A model generated the notes under the pieces. That model was not told the DNA's origin. It ran no database searches and saw nothing but the letters and a program-made list of their open reading frames with translations. From contig CALYAR010000009.1 of assembly GCA_944393585.1 (NCBI GenBank), forward strand, positions 1 through 33,913: a DNA stretch of 33,913 nucleotides, read 5' to 3'. Position numbers and translations under genes: made by a program. Of the stretch, positions 26,792-33,913 are shown piece after piece (position 1 is the stretch's first letter; every line of letters starts with the position of its first letter). Source of the stretch: an uncultured Clostridia bacterium. Lineage in GTDB: Bacteria > Bacillota > Clostridia > CALYAR01.

Positions 26792-27682
26792 TTACATGAT
26801 ATCTGATTTATGACTGATTAAAGAAACAATCCGTTCCAAATCGTCGTTTCCATAATACTCAATTTCAATTTTTCCTTTTTTCTTTCCGCTTGTAATCTTC
26901 ACTTTCGTTGCCAAAGAAGTTTGCAGCCGCCCGCAGATGTCTTCAATGGCGAGTTCAGTTTGCGACGGTATGATTTTTGTATCTTGTTGTTTTTCTTCTT
27001 TGGAAGCGTTATATTTTTTTACAAGAGCCTCTGTCTGGCGAACGCTGAGGCCTTCGTCTACAATTTTCGTAGCCAGAAACAGACGGGTTTCTCGGTCAGA
27101 GATACCCAAAAGTGCCCGCGCATGTCCTTCGCTTAATTCTTTTTCGCGAACTAAAGCGAGAAGCTCTTCGTCCAAAGATAGAAGACGAAGTGAATTTGCA
27201 ACCGCCGAACGGCTTTTTCCCACACTTTCACTGATTTGTTCCTGCGTCATAGAAAATTGAACCATCAGATTGCGGTAACCCAAAGCTTCTTCAATGGGAT
27301 TTAAATCCTCCCGCTGCAGATTTTCAATCAATGCAATCTCTATGCTTTTGAGTTCTTCATATTCTTTGATAATGGCCGGAATCGTTTTCAAGCCTGCCAG
27401 CTTGGAGGCACGCCACCGGCGCTCGCCGGCTATGATCTGGTAAAAGCCATTTTTCTCTTGTTTGACAAGAATCGGCTGGATGACGCCATATTTTGAAATC
27501 GAATCGGCCAGCGCTTTTAGTTTTTCTTCGTCAAAATCTTTTCTGGGCTGTTTGGAATTTGGTTCTACTTCATTGATATTCAGCTCAGTCACCAGCTTGT
27601 CCGCATCGGCAGAAGCTGTCTGCGGCTGTTCCAATTCACTGATTAATGCGCCCAATCCGCGCCCCAGTCCCTTTTTTGGCAT
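26792..27682 (-). CDS. parB: Chromosome-partitioning protein ParB (Spo0J)
   Basis: 296 aa. The N-terminal KKGLGRGLGALI stimulates ParA ATPase in the family. The CTP-binding box is GERRWRASKLAGLKTIPAI (about 90-108). The helix-turn-helix is MTQEQISESVGKSRSAVANSLRLL (about 140-165), and a C-terminal dimerisation region ends the protein. ParB loads at parS as a CTP-dependent sliding clamp; two consensus parS sites lie about 0.9 kb upstream in this operon. AAGGAGAG precedes the ATG, 21 nt after parA. Confidence 0.97.
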   Translation of the reverse strand: MPKKGLGRGLGALISELEQPQTASADADKLVTELNINEVEPNSKQPRKDFDEEKLKALADSISKYGVIQPILVKQEKNGFYQIIAGERRWRASKLAGLKTIPAIIKEYEELKSIEIALIENLQREDLNPIEEALGYRNLMVQFSMTQEQISESVGKSRSAVANSLRLLSLDEELLALVREKELSEGHARALLGISDRETRLFLATKIVDEGLSVRQTEALVKKYNASKEEKQQDTKIIPSQTELAIEDICGRLQTSLATKVKITSGKKKGKIEIEYYGNDDLERIVSLISHKSDIM

Positions 27683-27703
27683 TTTATTCTTCTCTCCTTG
27701 CCT

Positions 27704-28498
27704 TTATTTTATCCTTTTTGTCTTTTTTTCAGCTTCTCCATTCATTTTTAAAAATTCATCGCACAATGCCAAATAGCTTTCTGCCCCTCGTGAGGTGATG
27801 TCATAATCAATAATCGATTGTCCAAAACTGGGAGCTTCTGAAAGACGGACATTTCTTGGAATTGCAGTCTGATACACCTTATCTTTGAAAAATTTTTTTA
27901 CCTCTTCAATCACCTGAATGGACAAATTGGTCCGCCCATCGTACATAGTGGGCAGAACCCCTTCGATCTCAATGCGCGGATTCAGCGATTTTTTTACCAT
28001 TCGGATGGTAGCTGTCAGTTGGCTGAGACCTTCCAAAGCGTAGTATTCACATTGAATGGGAATCAAGACACTGTTACAGGCAGTAAACGCATTCAGGGCC
28101 AATAAACCAAAAGAAGGAGGGCAATCCAACAGGATGAAGTCGTAGTCGTCAATGATGGGAACCAGGGACCGACGGAGCTGGAATTCCCGCTTGGCCTTAT
28201 CGACCAATTCAATTTCCGCCCCGGCAAGATCAATGTTGGACGGGACCACCCATAGATTCTGGTTTCGGGCCGGCAGCACGGCATCCGAAATAGGGACAGA
28301 ATCAACAAGTACATCATAAATGGTGTGCTCAATTGCATTTTTTTGAATTCCGATTCCGCTTGTCGCATTTCCCTGCGGATCCATGTCAAGAAGCAGTGTT
28401 TTCTTGTTTCGGCGGGCCAGGCAGGCGGCCAGATTTACCGATGTAGTAGTTTTTCCTACGCCCCCTTTTTGGTTGGCAACTGCTACTATTTTCCCCAA
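27704..28498 (-). CDS. parA: Chromosome-partitioning ATPase ParA (Soj)
   Basis: 264 aa from a TTG start. It begins MGKIVAVANQKGGVGKTTTS, with the deviant Walker A KGGVGKTT at 11-18. DMDPQGNATSG (Walker A') and FILLDCPPSFG (Walker B) follow. The TTG at 28498 fits both the family's usual beginning and AGGAAG with 9-nt spacing; an in-frame GTG at 28507 would overlap that ribosome site. ParA is a DNA-bound ATPase that moves or separates ParB-parS complexes and, as Soj, also regulates DnaA. Normally this pair lies left of dnaA; here it is right of gyrA. Confidence 0.96.
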   Translation of the reverse strand: MGKIVAVANQKGGVGKTTTSVNLAACLARRNKKTLLLDMDPQGNATSGIGIQKNAIEHTIYDVLVDSVPISDAVLPARNQNLWVVPSNIDLAGAEIELVDKAKREFQLRRSLVPIIDDYDFILLDCPPSFGLLALNAFTACNSVLIPIQCEYYALEGLSQLTATIRMVKKSLNPRIEIEGVLPTMYDGRTNLSIQVIEEVKKFFKDKVYQTAIPRNVRLSEAPSFGQSIIDYDITSRGAESYLALCDEFLKMNGEAEKKTKRIK

Positions 28499-28547
28499 AA
28501 AACTCACTTCCTATCACAAATATCAGTCAATCTTCAAAACACTTTTT

Positions 28548-28553
28548 ATTATA
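28548..28553 (-). promoter_or_regulatory. Possible -10 box for parA-parB
   Basis: TATAAT on the minus strand at 28553-28548, about 50 nt upstream of the parA start. At 17-bp spacing the -35 position reads TTCTTT, which is poor and lies in the T-tract next to the parS palindrome. ParB bound there could affect it. Confidence 0.4.
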
Positions 28554-28565
28554 GCATATATTTTC

Positions 28566-28598
28566 AAAAAAAAGAAGTGTTTCACGTGAAACACTTCT
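28566..28598 (-). terminator. Rho-independent terminator of the ispD operon, formed by a parS palindrome
   Basis: Bases 28573-28598 are a perfect 26-bp palindrome centred on parS, and on the minus strand it is followed directly by seven T (28572-28566). The RNA would form a stem of about 11 bp with a CACG tetraloop plus a U-tract, 32 nt after the ispD stop. Confidence 0.8.
28578..28593. promoter_or_regulatory. parS site 1 (ParB-binding)
   Basis: TGTTTCACGTGAAACA matches the conserved bacterial parS consensus TGTTNCACGTGAAACA at every position. It lies between parA and ispD. Confidence 0.96.
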
Positions 28599-28629
28599 AT
28601 AATAATTAATTTTGTCTCCAGTTTATGTT

Positions 28630-29337
28630 TTATAATGTTTCACGTGAAACACTCCCAAAGAGACCTGACTTTACAAGTGCTGAAGCAAAAATGACATCTT
28701 CCGGCGTTGTCAGCTTGAGATTCGAATAGCTGCCCTCAACAACTGTGATCGGCACCCCCATTGCCTCTACTAAAGAACAATCGTCTGTCACCGGAGCCGT
28801 GACAGTCTCATGTGCCCGCATAATTAAAGGATACTCAAAGACCTGAGGGGTCTGAATGACCCACAATTGATCCCGCACGGGAGTCGACATTACAACTTGA
28901 TCGCGGCTGCATATCTTTATCGTATCTTTCGTTCGCACTCCCAAAGTTGCAGCCTTTGTTTGGTTTGCTTTTCGGATGACGGCCGACAAATCTTCCTGGG
29001 ATACAAAGGGACGCGCTGCATCGTGAATTGCAGCCAGTTTGGTATGAGAGCCCGCCGCCTTCAGCCCGTTGTATACAGAACGCTGGCGTTGATCTCCTCC
29101 CGGAACAATCGAAGAGATTTTGGAAATCCCATAAAACCTTGTGATATCTGCACACTGTGCCCGTTCTTCTTTTCGGCTCACCAAAACAATTTCCTTTATT
29201 AAGGGGCAATTTTCAAAAGCAAGAAGCGTATGGGCCAAAACCGGTATGCCATTGAGATCCAAAAATATTTTGTTTTTGGTGCCTCCCATCCGTTTCCCCT
29301 CTCCCCCGGCAACAATTATGGCGGTGCAATCGATCAT
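28630..29337 (-). CDS. ispD: 2-C-methyl-D-erythritol 4-phosphate cytidylyltransferase IspD
   Basis: 235 aa. The CTP-binding start is IIVAGGEGKRMGGTKNKIFLDL (7-28); HDAARPFV (about 104-111) and TDD near residue 185 are further family marks. IspD makes CDP-methylerythritol in the non-mevalonate isoprenoid pathway. AAAGGAGAG, lying within the last codons of hslO, precedes the ATG, and only 2 nt separate it from the hslO stop. The gene's last codons contain a parS site, so its C-terminus (SVSRETL) is partly set by DNA-binding needs. Confidence 0.96.
   Translation of the reverse strand: MIDCTAIIVAGGEGKRMGGTKNKIFLDLNGIPVLAHTLLAFENCPLIKEIVLVSRKEERAQCADITRFYGISKISSIVPGGDQRQRSVYNGLKAAGSHTKLAAIHDAARPFVSQEDLSAVIRKANQTKAATLGVRTKDTIKICSRDQVVMSTPVRDQLWVIQTPQVFEYPLIMRAHETVTAPVTDDCSLVEAMGVPITVVEGSYSNLKLTTPEDVIFASALVKSGLFGSVSRETL
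28636..28651. promoter_or_regulatory. parS site 2, inside the 3' end of ispD
   Basis: A second TGTTTCACGTGAAACA, centred 58 bp from site 1. On the minus strand it encodes V-S-R-E-T, just before the final Leu and stop of IspD. Confidence 0.96.
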
Positions 29338-29339
29338 AT

Positions 29340-30248
29340 TCAGCTCTCCTTTTTTGCGATTTGGAGCAATCGATTTAACTCCTCTTCATTAAATTGATAC
29401 TTTTGATCGCAGTAAGGACAGGAAAGCTCTGCTTTGTGATCTTCGTCCAAGATCGACTGCAATTCTTCCGTGCCAACACTGATCAAAGCTTTTTCTGCAC
29501 GCTCCCGGCTGCAGCCGCAATAATATTCCGGCTGAATTTCTTCCGGATCTGCCGCCTCTTTCAAACCGTCTCCCAGAAGTCTAGCCAATTCCAGCGGAGT
29601 GATTCCCTCCTCTAATAATTGTGTGACGGACGTAATTTTAGCAATATTCTGCTCTAACAGAGACGTTGCTTCTTCAGAAGTTCCAGGCATCAGCTGTGCC
29701 AGAAAGCCGCCGGAACACAACACAGATCCATCGGTTCCGACGAGCACACCCAGGCCAACGGCCGTCGGCGTCTGCTCACTCGCTGCATAATAATAGGTTA
29801 AGTCCTCCGCAATTTCACCATTTACCAGAGGAGTTTGGCCAATATAGGGTTCCCTTAGTCCCAGATCACGGACCACATAAAGTGTTCCTTTGCCCACGGC
29901 CCCTCCGACATCAAGCTTTCCCGTTTTATTCGGCGGTAAATATACGCTGGGATTCGCTACACTGCCGCGTACTCTTCCCTTGCTGTCTGAAACGGCGCAA
30001 AGGAGTCCCATAGGGCCGTCACCCCGGAATTGGAGAGAAATAGTGTCGCGTTCCCCTTTCTGCATAATGCCCATCATGGCCGCAGCAGTAAGCGCACGGC
30101 CCAGAGCCGCAGTTACAATCGGAGAGGTTTGGTGATATTGATGTGCCGTCTGCGCTAGTTTGGTAGAACGGCAAGTAAAAATTCGTACCCCCTCCTTCGT
30201 ATTGATTCGAATCATTTGATCCGGCATATAATTTTTGAATTCGCTCAT
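29340..30248 (-). CDS. hslO: Redox-regulated chaperone Hsp33
   Basis: 302 aa, near the usual 290-300. The N-terminal substrate-binding domain contains LGRALTAAAMMG and LQFRGDGPMG. The C-terminal zinc switch shows CGCSRERAE and CPYC, that is C-x-C and C-x2-C. Hsp33 is activated when oxidation releases the zinc and links these cysteines, and then holds unfolding proteins. The ATG at 30248 (MSEFKNYM) follows AAGGAATGAT and lies 4 nt after the upstream methyltransferase stop; an in-frame extension to 30314 has no ribosome site and overlaps that gene. Confidence 0.95.
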   Translation of the reverse strand: MSEFKNYMPDQMIRINTKEGVRIFTCRSTKLAQTAHQYHQTSPIVTAALGRALTAAAMMGIMQKGERDTISLQFRGDGPMGLLCAVSDSKGRVRGSVANPSVYLPPNKTGKLDVGGAVGKGTLYVVRDLGLREPYIGQTPLVNGEIAEDLTYYYAASEQTPTAVGLGVLVGTDGSVLCSGGFLAQLMPGTSEEATSLLEQNIAKITSVTQLLEEGITPLELARLLGDGLKEAADPEEIQPEYYCGCSRERAEKALISVGTEELQSILDEDHKAELSCPYCDQKYQFNEEELNRLLQIAKKES

Positions 30249-30252
30249 TTTA

Positions 30253-30999
30253 TCATTCCTTTTCACAATAAAAATAGATTCGTTCCGAATCAAATCGGAC
30301 GGGAGAAAAACCAAAATCTGAGAATATCTTGATCTTGCAAAATCCGCATTTTTCTAACATGGATTGCAGAAACGCTTGATCCCATGCCCGCTGAATATGT
30401 TCTTCGTCTATCCTTCGGTAGAGAGAACCTTCGCGCAGAAAAAATGTGATCTCGGATATGCTGAGTTCTTCTTCCTCCTCATAAGTATTTTCCCAGGTAT
30501 AATAAACGCTCTCATCGTCGTAGACAAAGGTATTGTTTCCCAAAAGTTCACAGAGCTTGAAACGGCTGCTGATATCAAAGATAAACACTCCGCCGGGATT
30601 GAGGTATTGGCGCACCAGGCGCAGGCTTTTCAGAAGGCTATCAGTTTCCGTGATATAATTATAGCCATCTGTCATACATAAAACAGCATCTACGGTGCCA
30701 TATAATTCGAATCCAGTAATATCCTGATTCAAATAAAGGGATTGTTCATCTTTTTTTCGCGCCAGATCCAGCATTTCGACCGAACAATCTATTCCGATCA
30801 TATCATAGCCGCGTTTTGCCAGCCTGGATGTAACCAGGCCTGTTCCGCAAGCCAAATCTGCAACTAAATTTATTTTACGGCCGCTTTTGTGAAAAAGCTG
30901 TTCAATCATATCGCACAAGCCGTCATAGTTAATATCCGCCTTTATCAATTCATCGTAAACACCTGCAAAACCGCTGTAGGCGTTTGTCATTTCTTTCAT
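30253..30999 (-). CDS. Class I SAM-dependent methyltransferase
   Basis: 248 aa. Motif I is VADLACGTGLVTSRLA (about 42-57), then MIGIDCSVEML, and motif IV DAVLCMTDGYNYI. The opening YSGFAGVYDELIK is typical of a small-molecule or tRNA-directed methyltransferase-25-like group; the substrate is unknown. The start at 30999 follows GGGGGAAACTTAAA. The open frame reaches 31095, but that extension encodes an unlikely hydrophobic stretch in A/T-rich promoter-like DNA. It is the first gene of the methyltransferase-hslO-ispD operon; the stop is 4 nt before hslO. Confidence 0.87.
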   Translation of the reverse strand: MKEMTNAYSGFAGVYDELIKADINYDGLCDMIEQLFHKSGRKINLVADLACGTGLVTSRLAKRGYDMIGIDCSVEMLDLARKKDEQSLYLNQDITGFELYGTVDAVLCMTDGYNYITETDSLLKSLRLVRQYLNPGGVFIFDISSRFKLCELLGNNTFVYDDESVYYTWENTYEEEEELSISEITFFLREGSLYRRIDEEHIQRAWDQAFLQSMLEKCGFCKIKIFSDFGFSPVRFDSERIYFYCEKE

Positions 31000-31339
31000 T
31001 TTAAGTTTCCCCCTGCGATTTTCCTTTTCCGCATTTGTTAGAATAATGGAAAAGAAGTACAACAATATAGTAATATAAAAAAATTTTTTTCGCAAGGGAA
31101 ATGTGAATGGAATATAAAGAAATAATCCATCTAATTTTTAAATCCATTGTAAAAAATGGATAAAGGAAGAGCTAACAAGAAATGGAACAATGCAATCTGT
31201 ATTTAAAATCAAAGAATAATATAATTCTCTGCTTTACTTCATTTCGGTGAAAAATTACGGTTATTGTCTGAAGGCGTCAGTCATCACAGATATAAAACTA
31301 CGCTGCCGCCGACAGGTCCCTATTTTGGCATAAATGAAA
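31000..31339. other. A/T-rich intergenic region upstream of the hslO operon
   Basis: It must contain the minus-strand promoter of the methyltransferase-hslO-ispD operon, but no good -35/-10 pair stands out. ATCCATT (31142-31148) and AATGGAT (31155-31161) form a 7-bp inverted repeat. A 63-codon plus-strand frame beginning at 31264 has no ribosome site and crosses a terminator, so it is not called. Confidence 0.45.
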
Positions 31340-31373
31340 CCCTCTATTGCAGGAAAATAACTGCAATAGAGGG
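31329..31373 (-). terminator. Terminator of the amidohydrolase operon
   Basis: CCCTCTATTGCAG (31340-31352) pairs perfectly with 31361-31373 (13 bp, 8-nt loop). On the minus strand it is followed by TTTCATTTA, a modest U-tract, 67 nt after the stop at 31440. Confidence 0.8.
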
Positions 31374-31439
31374 CAGCATGGTCTGTCTGCACAATATAGG
31401 ATCCGTTCAAATGCGGCAGACAGTTTATTTTGAACTGAA

Positions 31440-32255
31440 TTACAGATTCAGATAGGGCTTGATATTTGCCCCGTAAATCTTCACCAAATCTTCCTGCGTT
31501 GCCTTTTTCGAATTTTCAAGCCGCAGGAACTGCGGTTCCATATAGGCAAAAGGAGCGTTTGATCCAATTACAATATGATCTGCCCCAACCTTCTCCAAAA
31601 ACGTATCAAAGTTGTTGTTAATATGGTAGAGATCCAGCTTAAACGTAGAGAAGAACAGATCCTTTTTGTTTGGAATCATATCTTTCGGGTCTGTTGATAA
31701 AAACTGTTCCGGCCAAAACCCGGTGAAAATATAGGACGCTTCCGGTACAGCCTTGACCATTGCAGCCGCTGCTGCAGGGGTAAGATTATTCTGAACATCC
31801 ATCTGATGGCGCTGGCGGAAATCTTCAAAGCCATCGCGGATTCGGATCGGCATGTGATAAGATGCAGCTAATTTTGCCGCTTGAGTGCTCTTTGCGTCCC
31901 CGAGAGTATAACGATGATAGAGCGGAAGCAGTTCAATGCCGGAAAAACCCAGCTCATGCGCTTTTTCAATATCCTTTTCAAATCCGGTATAAGTGGGATT
32001 GATGACGGCAAACAGAGCGTATTTTACTGGGCTTTGCTTGCTTTCTTCAAAGGTTTTCACCGATTCATACAATTCCATGTTTCCGTCCATGGAATTGCGG
32101 TAAAAAATTGCATTAATTGAGGCCGCGCAGAGAACATCGACATTATTTTCCTCTGCTATTTTTGCCAATTCTGCCGGTGTATTGCAAAACAACTTCCGGA
32201 AAGGAAAAGAACCTAAGTAATTGTCTGTATCGATTACAATAGAGTTGTTAATCAT
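31440..32255 (-). CDS. Amidohydrolase-2-fold protein lacking metal ligands
   Basis: 271 aa with the layout of its neighbour (TIM-barrel amidohydrolase-2 family): an N-terminal VIDTDNYLG where H-x-H is expected, LGFSGIELLPLYHRYTLGD in the position of the lysine-containing strand, MPIRIRDG instead of the third His, YIFTGFWPE instead of the fourth, and VIGSNAPF instead of the catalytic Asp. All usual metal-binding residues appear replaced, so it is probably not a hydrolase and may be a partner or regulator of the active paralogue. GGAGG within the last codons of the upstream gene precedes the ATG; the gap is 1 nt. Confidence 0.8.
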   Translation of the reverse strand: MINNSIVIDTDNYLGSFPFRKLFCNTPAELAKIAEENNVDVLCAASINAIFYRNSMDGNMELYESVKTFEESKQSPVKYALFAVINPTYTGFEKDIEKAHELGFSGIELLPLYHRYTLGDAKSTQAAKLAASYHMPIRIRDGFEDFRQRHQMDVQNNLTPAAAAAMVKAVPEASYIFTGFWPEQFLSTDPKDMIPNKKDLFFSTFKLDLYHINNNFDTFLEKVGADHIVIGSNAPFAYMEPQFLRLENSKKATQEDLVKIYGANIKPYLNL

Positions 32256-32256
32256 C

Positions 32257-33078
32257 TTATTTGGCCTCCTTTAAGAAGCGGCGCAGTCCTACGCCCGCCA
32301 GTATTTTTTTCTTATCCTGTTCACTGATGCGTGCGCCCAGGGTCTTTGCGACGCCGGCATTGATGGAACCGTCCGTACCAAAGACAACGCGGTCTGCCCC
32401 TAAATAGCGAACTGCTTCTTCTACGGCTCCCAAATCTACTACACTGCCGCTGATGTCAGTTAAAACGTTCGGGCAATCTGCAATTCCGCGCAGCTGCCAG
32501 AGCCAGTCTCCGCCGCCGGTCACATGTGCCATGAGAATGGTGCAGTCCGGAAAAGCTTTTGCCGCCCGCGCGATTTGCTCACTGTGCGACATATTCGGCT
32601 GTTCTGGGAAGCACTGCAGCGAATAGCCGGCATGGATCAAGATTGGAATGTTAAGTTCAGAGCATTTAGCCAGAATGGGGCGCTGAACCGGATCGTCAAG
32701 TGTATACTGGTTGTAGAGCTTTAAACCGGTCATGCCCAGCTCATTGATGCAGCGGTCGATTTCATCCAATGCCTCTTGACCGAAGCCGGGATCGACATAG
32801 CACATACCCTGGATACGGCCGGGGTATAACTGCATTGCTTCATAGACTAAATCATTTGCCTTGCGGCACATTTCCGGCGTTGCAGTCCCGCGTGTAATCG
32901 GAAGAGAGCAGAGCAGGATATCCATATAGTTGTCATCCGCACCCTGGATCAGGCCGTGCAGCTCATCCATATTGAGAACATCGTTGCCGTTTTCGTCCTT
33001 TGTCATCCATACATGCTCATGCCAGTTGATTACGGAATTGTTTTGGAACAATTTCATTTTCTCGGAGATTGTTGACAT
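32257..33078 (-). CDS. Amidohydrolase-2-family metal-dependent hydrolase
   Basis: 273 aa TIM-barrel enzyme of the amidohydrolase-2 (ACMSD-like) family. The metal ligands are in place: H20-x-H22 (INWHEHVW), H149 (ILIHAGY), H185 (ILMAHVTGGG) and D236 (VFGTDGS), with TGLKLYNQYTLDD between. Family members hydrolyse or decarboxylate cyclic or aromatic carboxylates and lactones. The substrate is unknown; the solute-binding protein next door suggests an imported compound. AAGGAGG lies 8 nt before the ATG. It heads a two-gene operon with its metal-less paralogue. Confidence 0.88.
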   Translation of the reverse strand: MSTISEKMKLFQNNSVINWHEHVWMTKDENGNDVLNMDELHGLIQGADDNYMDILLCSLPITRGTATPEMCRKANDLVYEAMQLYPGRIQGMCYVDPGFGQEALDEIDRCINELGMTGLKLYNQYTLDDPVQRPILAKCSELNIPILIHAGYSLQCFPEQPNMSHSEQIARAAKAFPDCTILMAHVTGGGDWLWQLRGIADCPNVLTDISGSVVDLGAVEEAVRYLGADRVVFGTDGSINAGVAKTLGARISEQDKKKILAGVGLRRFLKEAK

Positions 33079-33134
33079 TTAAAAGCCTCCTTCATTCATT
33101 CTCCTCGAGAGAGGAACAGTGTTGTTCTGTAATC

Positions 33135-33163
33135 ATCATAGCTTTCAGGGGAAAAAAAATCAA
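33135..33163 (-). promoter_or_regulatory. Promoter of the amidohydrolase pair
   Basis: On the minus strand TTGATT (33163-33158), 17-bp spacer, TATGAT (33140-33135), about 57 nt before the ATG at 33078. This suggests the pair can be transcribed separately from the upstream transporter gene. An 8-bp inverted repeat (CCTATTTT/AAAATAGG, 33186-33204) lies just upstream of the -35 and could be an operator. Confidence 0.7.
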
Positions 33164-33278
33164 CTATTTTCTATTATTTTATTGACCTATTTTGTAAAAA
33201 TAGGAATAGCAATGTTTCCAGTATCTTTTATAGCTAAGTATTAATAGGCATAAGATTGTGAAATCAGTAATTGCCTAG

Positions 33279-33913
33279 TTAGTTCAGGGTATAACTGATT
33301 CCCATAGCGGCAGCCTGTTCTCTGTCATACGCCAGCACATACTCTGTCATTTCATCCGCCATATAACCATATTTATCCTGCCAATCAGCAACGGCCTGAT
33401 CAAAGTCAGCCTCGCTCATACGGCCCATAATGTAGTTGCAGGTGATGGTAGACATTTCTGTCTGGCTGGTAGCACTCTGTCTGCTGGCGGTGTCGGAAGC
33501 GACAAATCCCGGAATATCCTTCGGACTCATGGGAACCTCTCTGGCAATATCGTCAATTGCGGTATAAGATGCTACCTGTTCTTCGGCATATTCTTTGTCT
33601 GTCATTTCAGCATAAGCAATTTCGTATGGCTTGGTAGCGGAATAGCCCCAGATTATTAAGAACTGTCTCTGCCAAGAAAATACATTGGGATCATTTTTAT
33701 CCAGGTTATAAACTTCTTCGATCGGAACTTTCTCCCCGTCTACTACTTCATAAGAATATCCTTCTTTTCCCCATACGCACAGATCGCGGAATTCTTCGGA
33801 AGCCATGACCTCTAAGACATCAAAAGCCCGGTCAGGATTTGCGCACTTGGAAGAGATGTACATGCCATGCTGTGCTGCTACACCATTATTTGAAGTTCCA
33901 TAGGCAACTTCCG
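33279..33913 (-). CDS. ABC-transporter extracellular solute-binding protein, C-terminal part (runs off the right edge)
   Basis: 211 codons are visible, open to the edge; the start lies outside the window. The segment GTSNNGVAAQHGMYISSKCANPDRAFDVLEVMASEEFRDL is typical of family-1 solute-binding proteins (sugar or oligosaccharide type), where it lies in the hinge/C-terminal lobe. A helical tail ends with DWQDKYGYMADEMTEYVLAYDREQAAAMG. It would be a lipoprotein catching a substrate outside the membrane. It lies upstream of the amidohydrolase pair on the same strand with a 200-nt gap that holds their own promoter. The ligand is unknown. Confidence 0.82.
   Translation of the reverse strand, partial: EVAYGTSNNGVAAQHGMYISSKCANPDRAFDVLEVMASEEFRDLCVWGKEGYSYEVVDGEKVPIEEVYNLDKNDPNVFSWQRQFLIIWGYSATKPYEIAYAEMTDKEYAEEQVASYTAIDDIAREVPMSPKDIPGFVASDTASRQSATSQTEMSTITCNYIMGRMSEADFDQAVADWQDKYGYMADEMTEYVLAYDREQAAAMGISYTLN

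Noticed and set aside
28499-28507. GTG start for ParA three codons upstream
   Set aside because: It would sit directly against the only ribosome site, and ParA proteins normally begin at the MGKI position.
31264-31455. 63-codon plus-strand frame
   Set aside because: It runs through a 13-bp terminator stem and into the end of the amidohydrolase gene, with no ribosome site.

Overview
The window looks like the chromosomal origin region of a Gram-positive bacterium of the Firmicutes, most probably class Clostridia. The basis is the order dnaA-dnaN-yaaA(S4)-recF ... remB-gyrB-gyrA, TTATCCACA-type DnaA boxes on both sides of dnaA, a ParA/ParB pair with two consensus parS sites, AGGAGG-type ribosome binding sites, and frequent GTG/TTG starts. 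An SLH-domain surface protein suggests an S-layer-bearing cell envelope. The genus cannot be fixed from the sequence alone.

Layout. 1-1292 (minus): N-terminal part of a secreted SLH-domain protein running off the left edge. 1753-5144 (plus): a ComM/YifB-type AAA ATPase, a Ppx/GppA phosphatase and a HAD phosphatase, transcribed toward the origin. 5145-7215: bipartite oriC with DnaA boxes upstream and downstream of dnaA, ending in a triplet-repeat/AT-rich candidate unwinding site just before dnaN. 7216-9795: dnaN, S4-domain gene and recF, closed by a strong terminator. 9796-15214: an accessory block set between recF and remB: a YabE-like 3D-domain protein behind a 138-nt structured leader, a CAP-domain secreted protein, a small membrane protein, an APH(3')-type aminoglycoside kinase and a class C beta-lactamase-like serine hydrolase. 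15373-20382: remB-gyrB-gyrA.

20575-22228: a frameshifted (or recoded) flavodoxin-type reductase and metA, the latter predicted to be acetyl-CoA specific. From 22276 to the right edge almost everything is on the minus strand, facing the presumed rightward fork: a methyltransferase, murC, a tRNA-type methyltransferase, a membrane coiled-coil protein, DUF4446, parB, parA, ispD, hslO, a second methyltransferase, two amidohydrolase-fold proteins and the end of an ABC-transporter solute-binding protein. The one plus-strand gene here is a minimal GT2-like protein.

How it fits together. The core is replication initiation (DnaA, DnaN, RecF, gyrase) and origin segregation (ParAB-parS), with cell-wall (MurC, YabE), isoprenoid (IspD) and redox-stress (Hsp33) genes nearby. 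The observations most worth a second look are: a parS site that also has the form of a Rho-independent terminator, with a second parS written into the last codons of ispD; DnaA boxes outside oriC (one inside the promoter spacer of the ComM-like gene, one pair forming a perfect 12-bp inverted repeat); an A_AAA_AAC slippery heptamer exactly where the flavodoxin gene changes frame; and an amidohydrolase pair in which the second member has lost every metal ligand.
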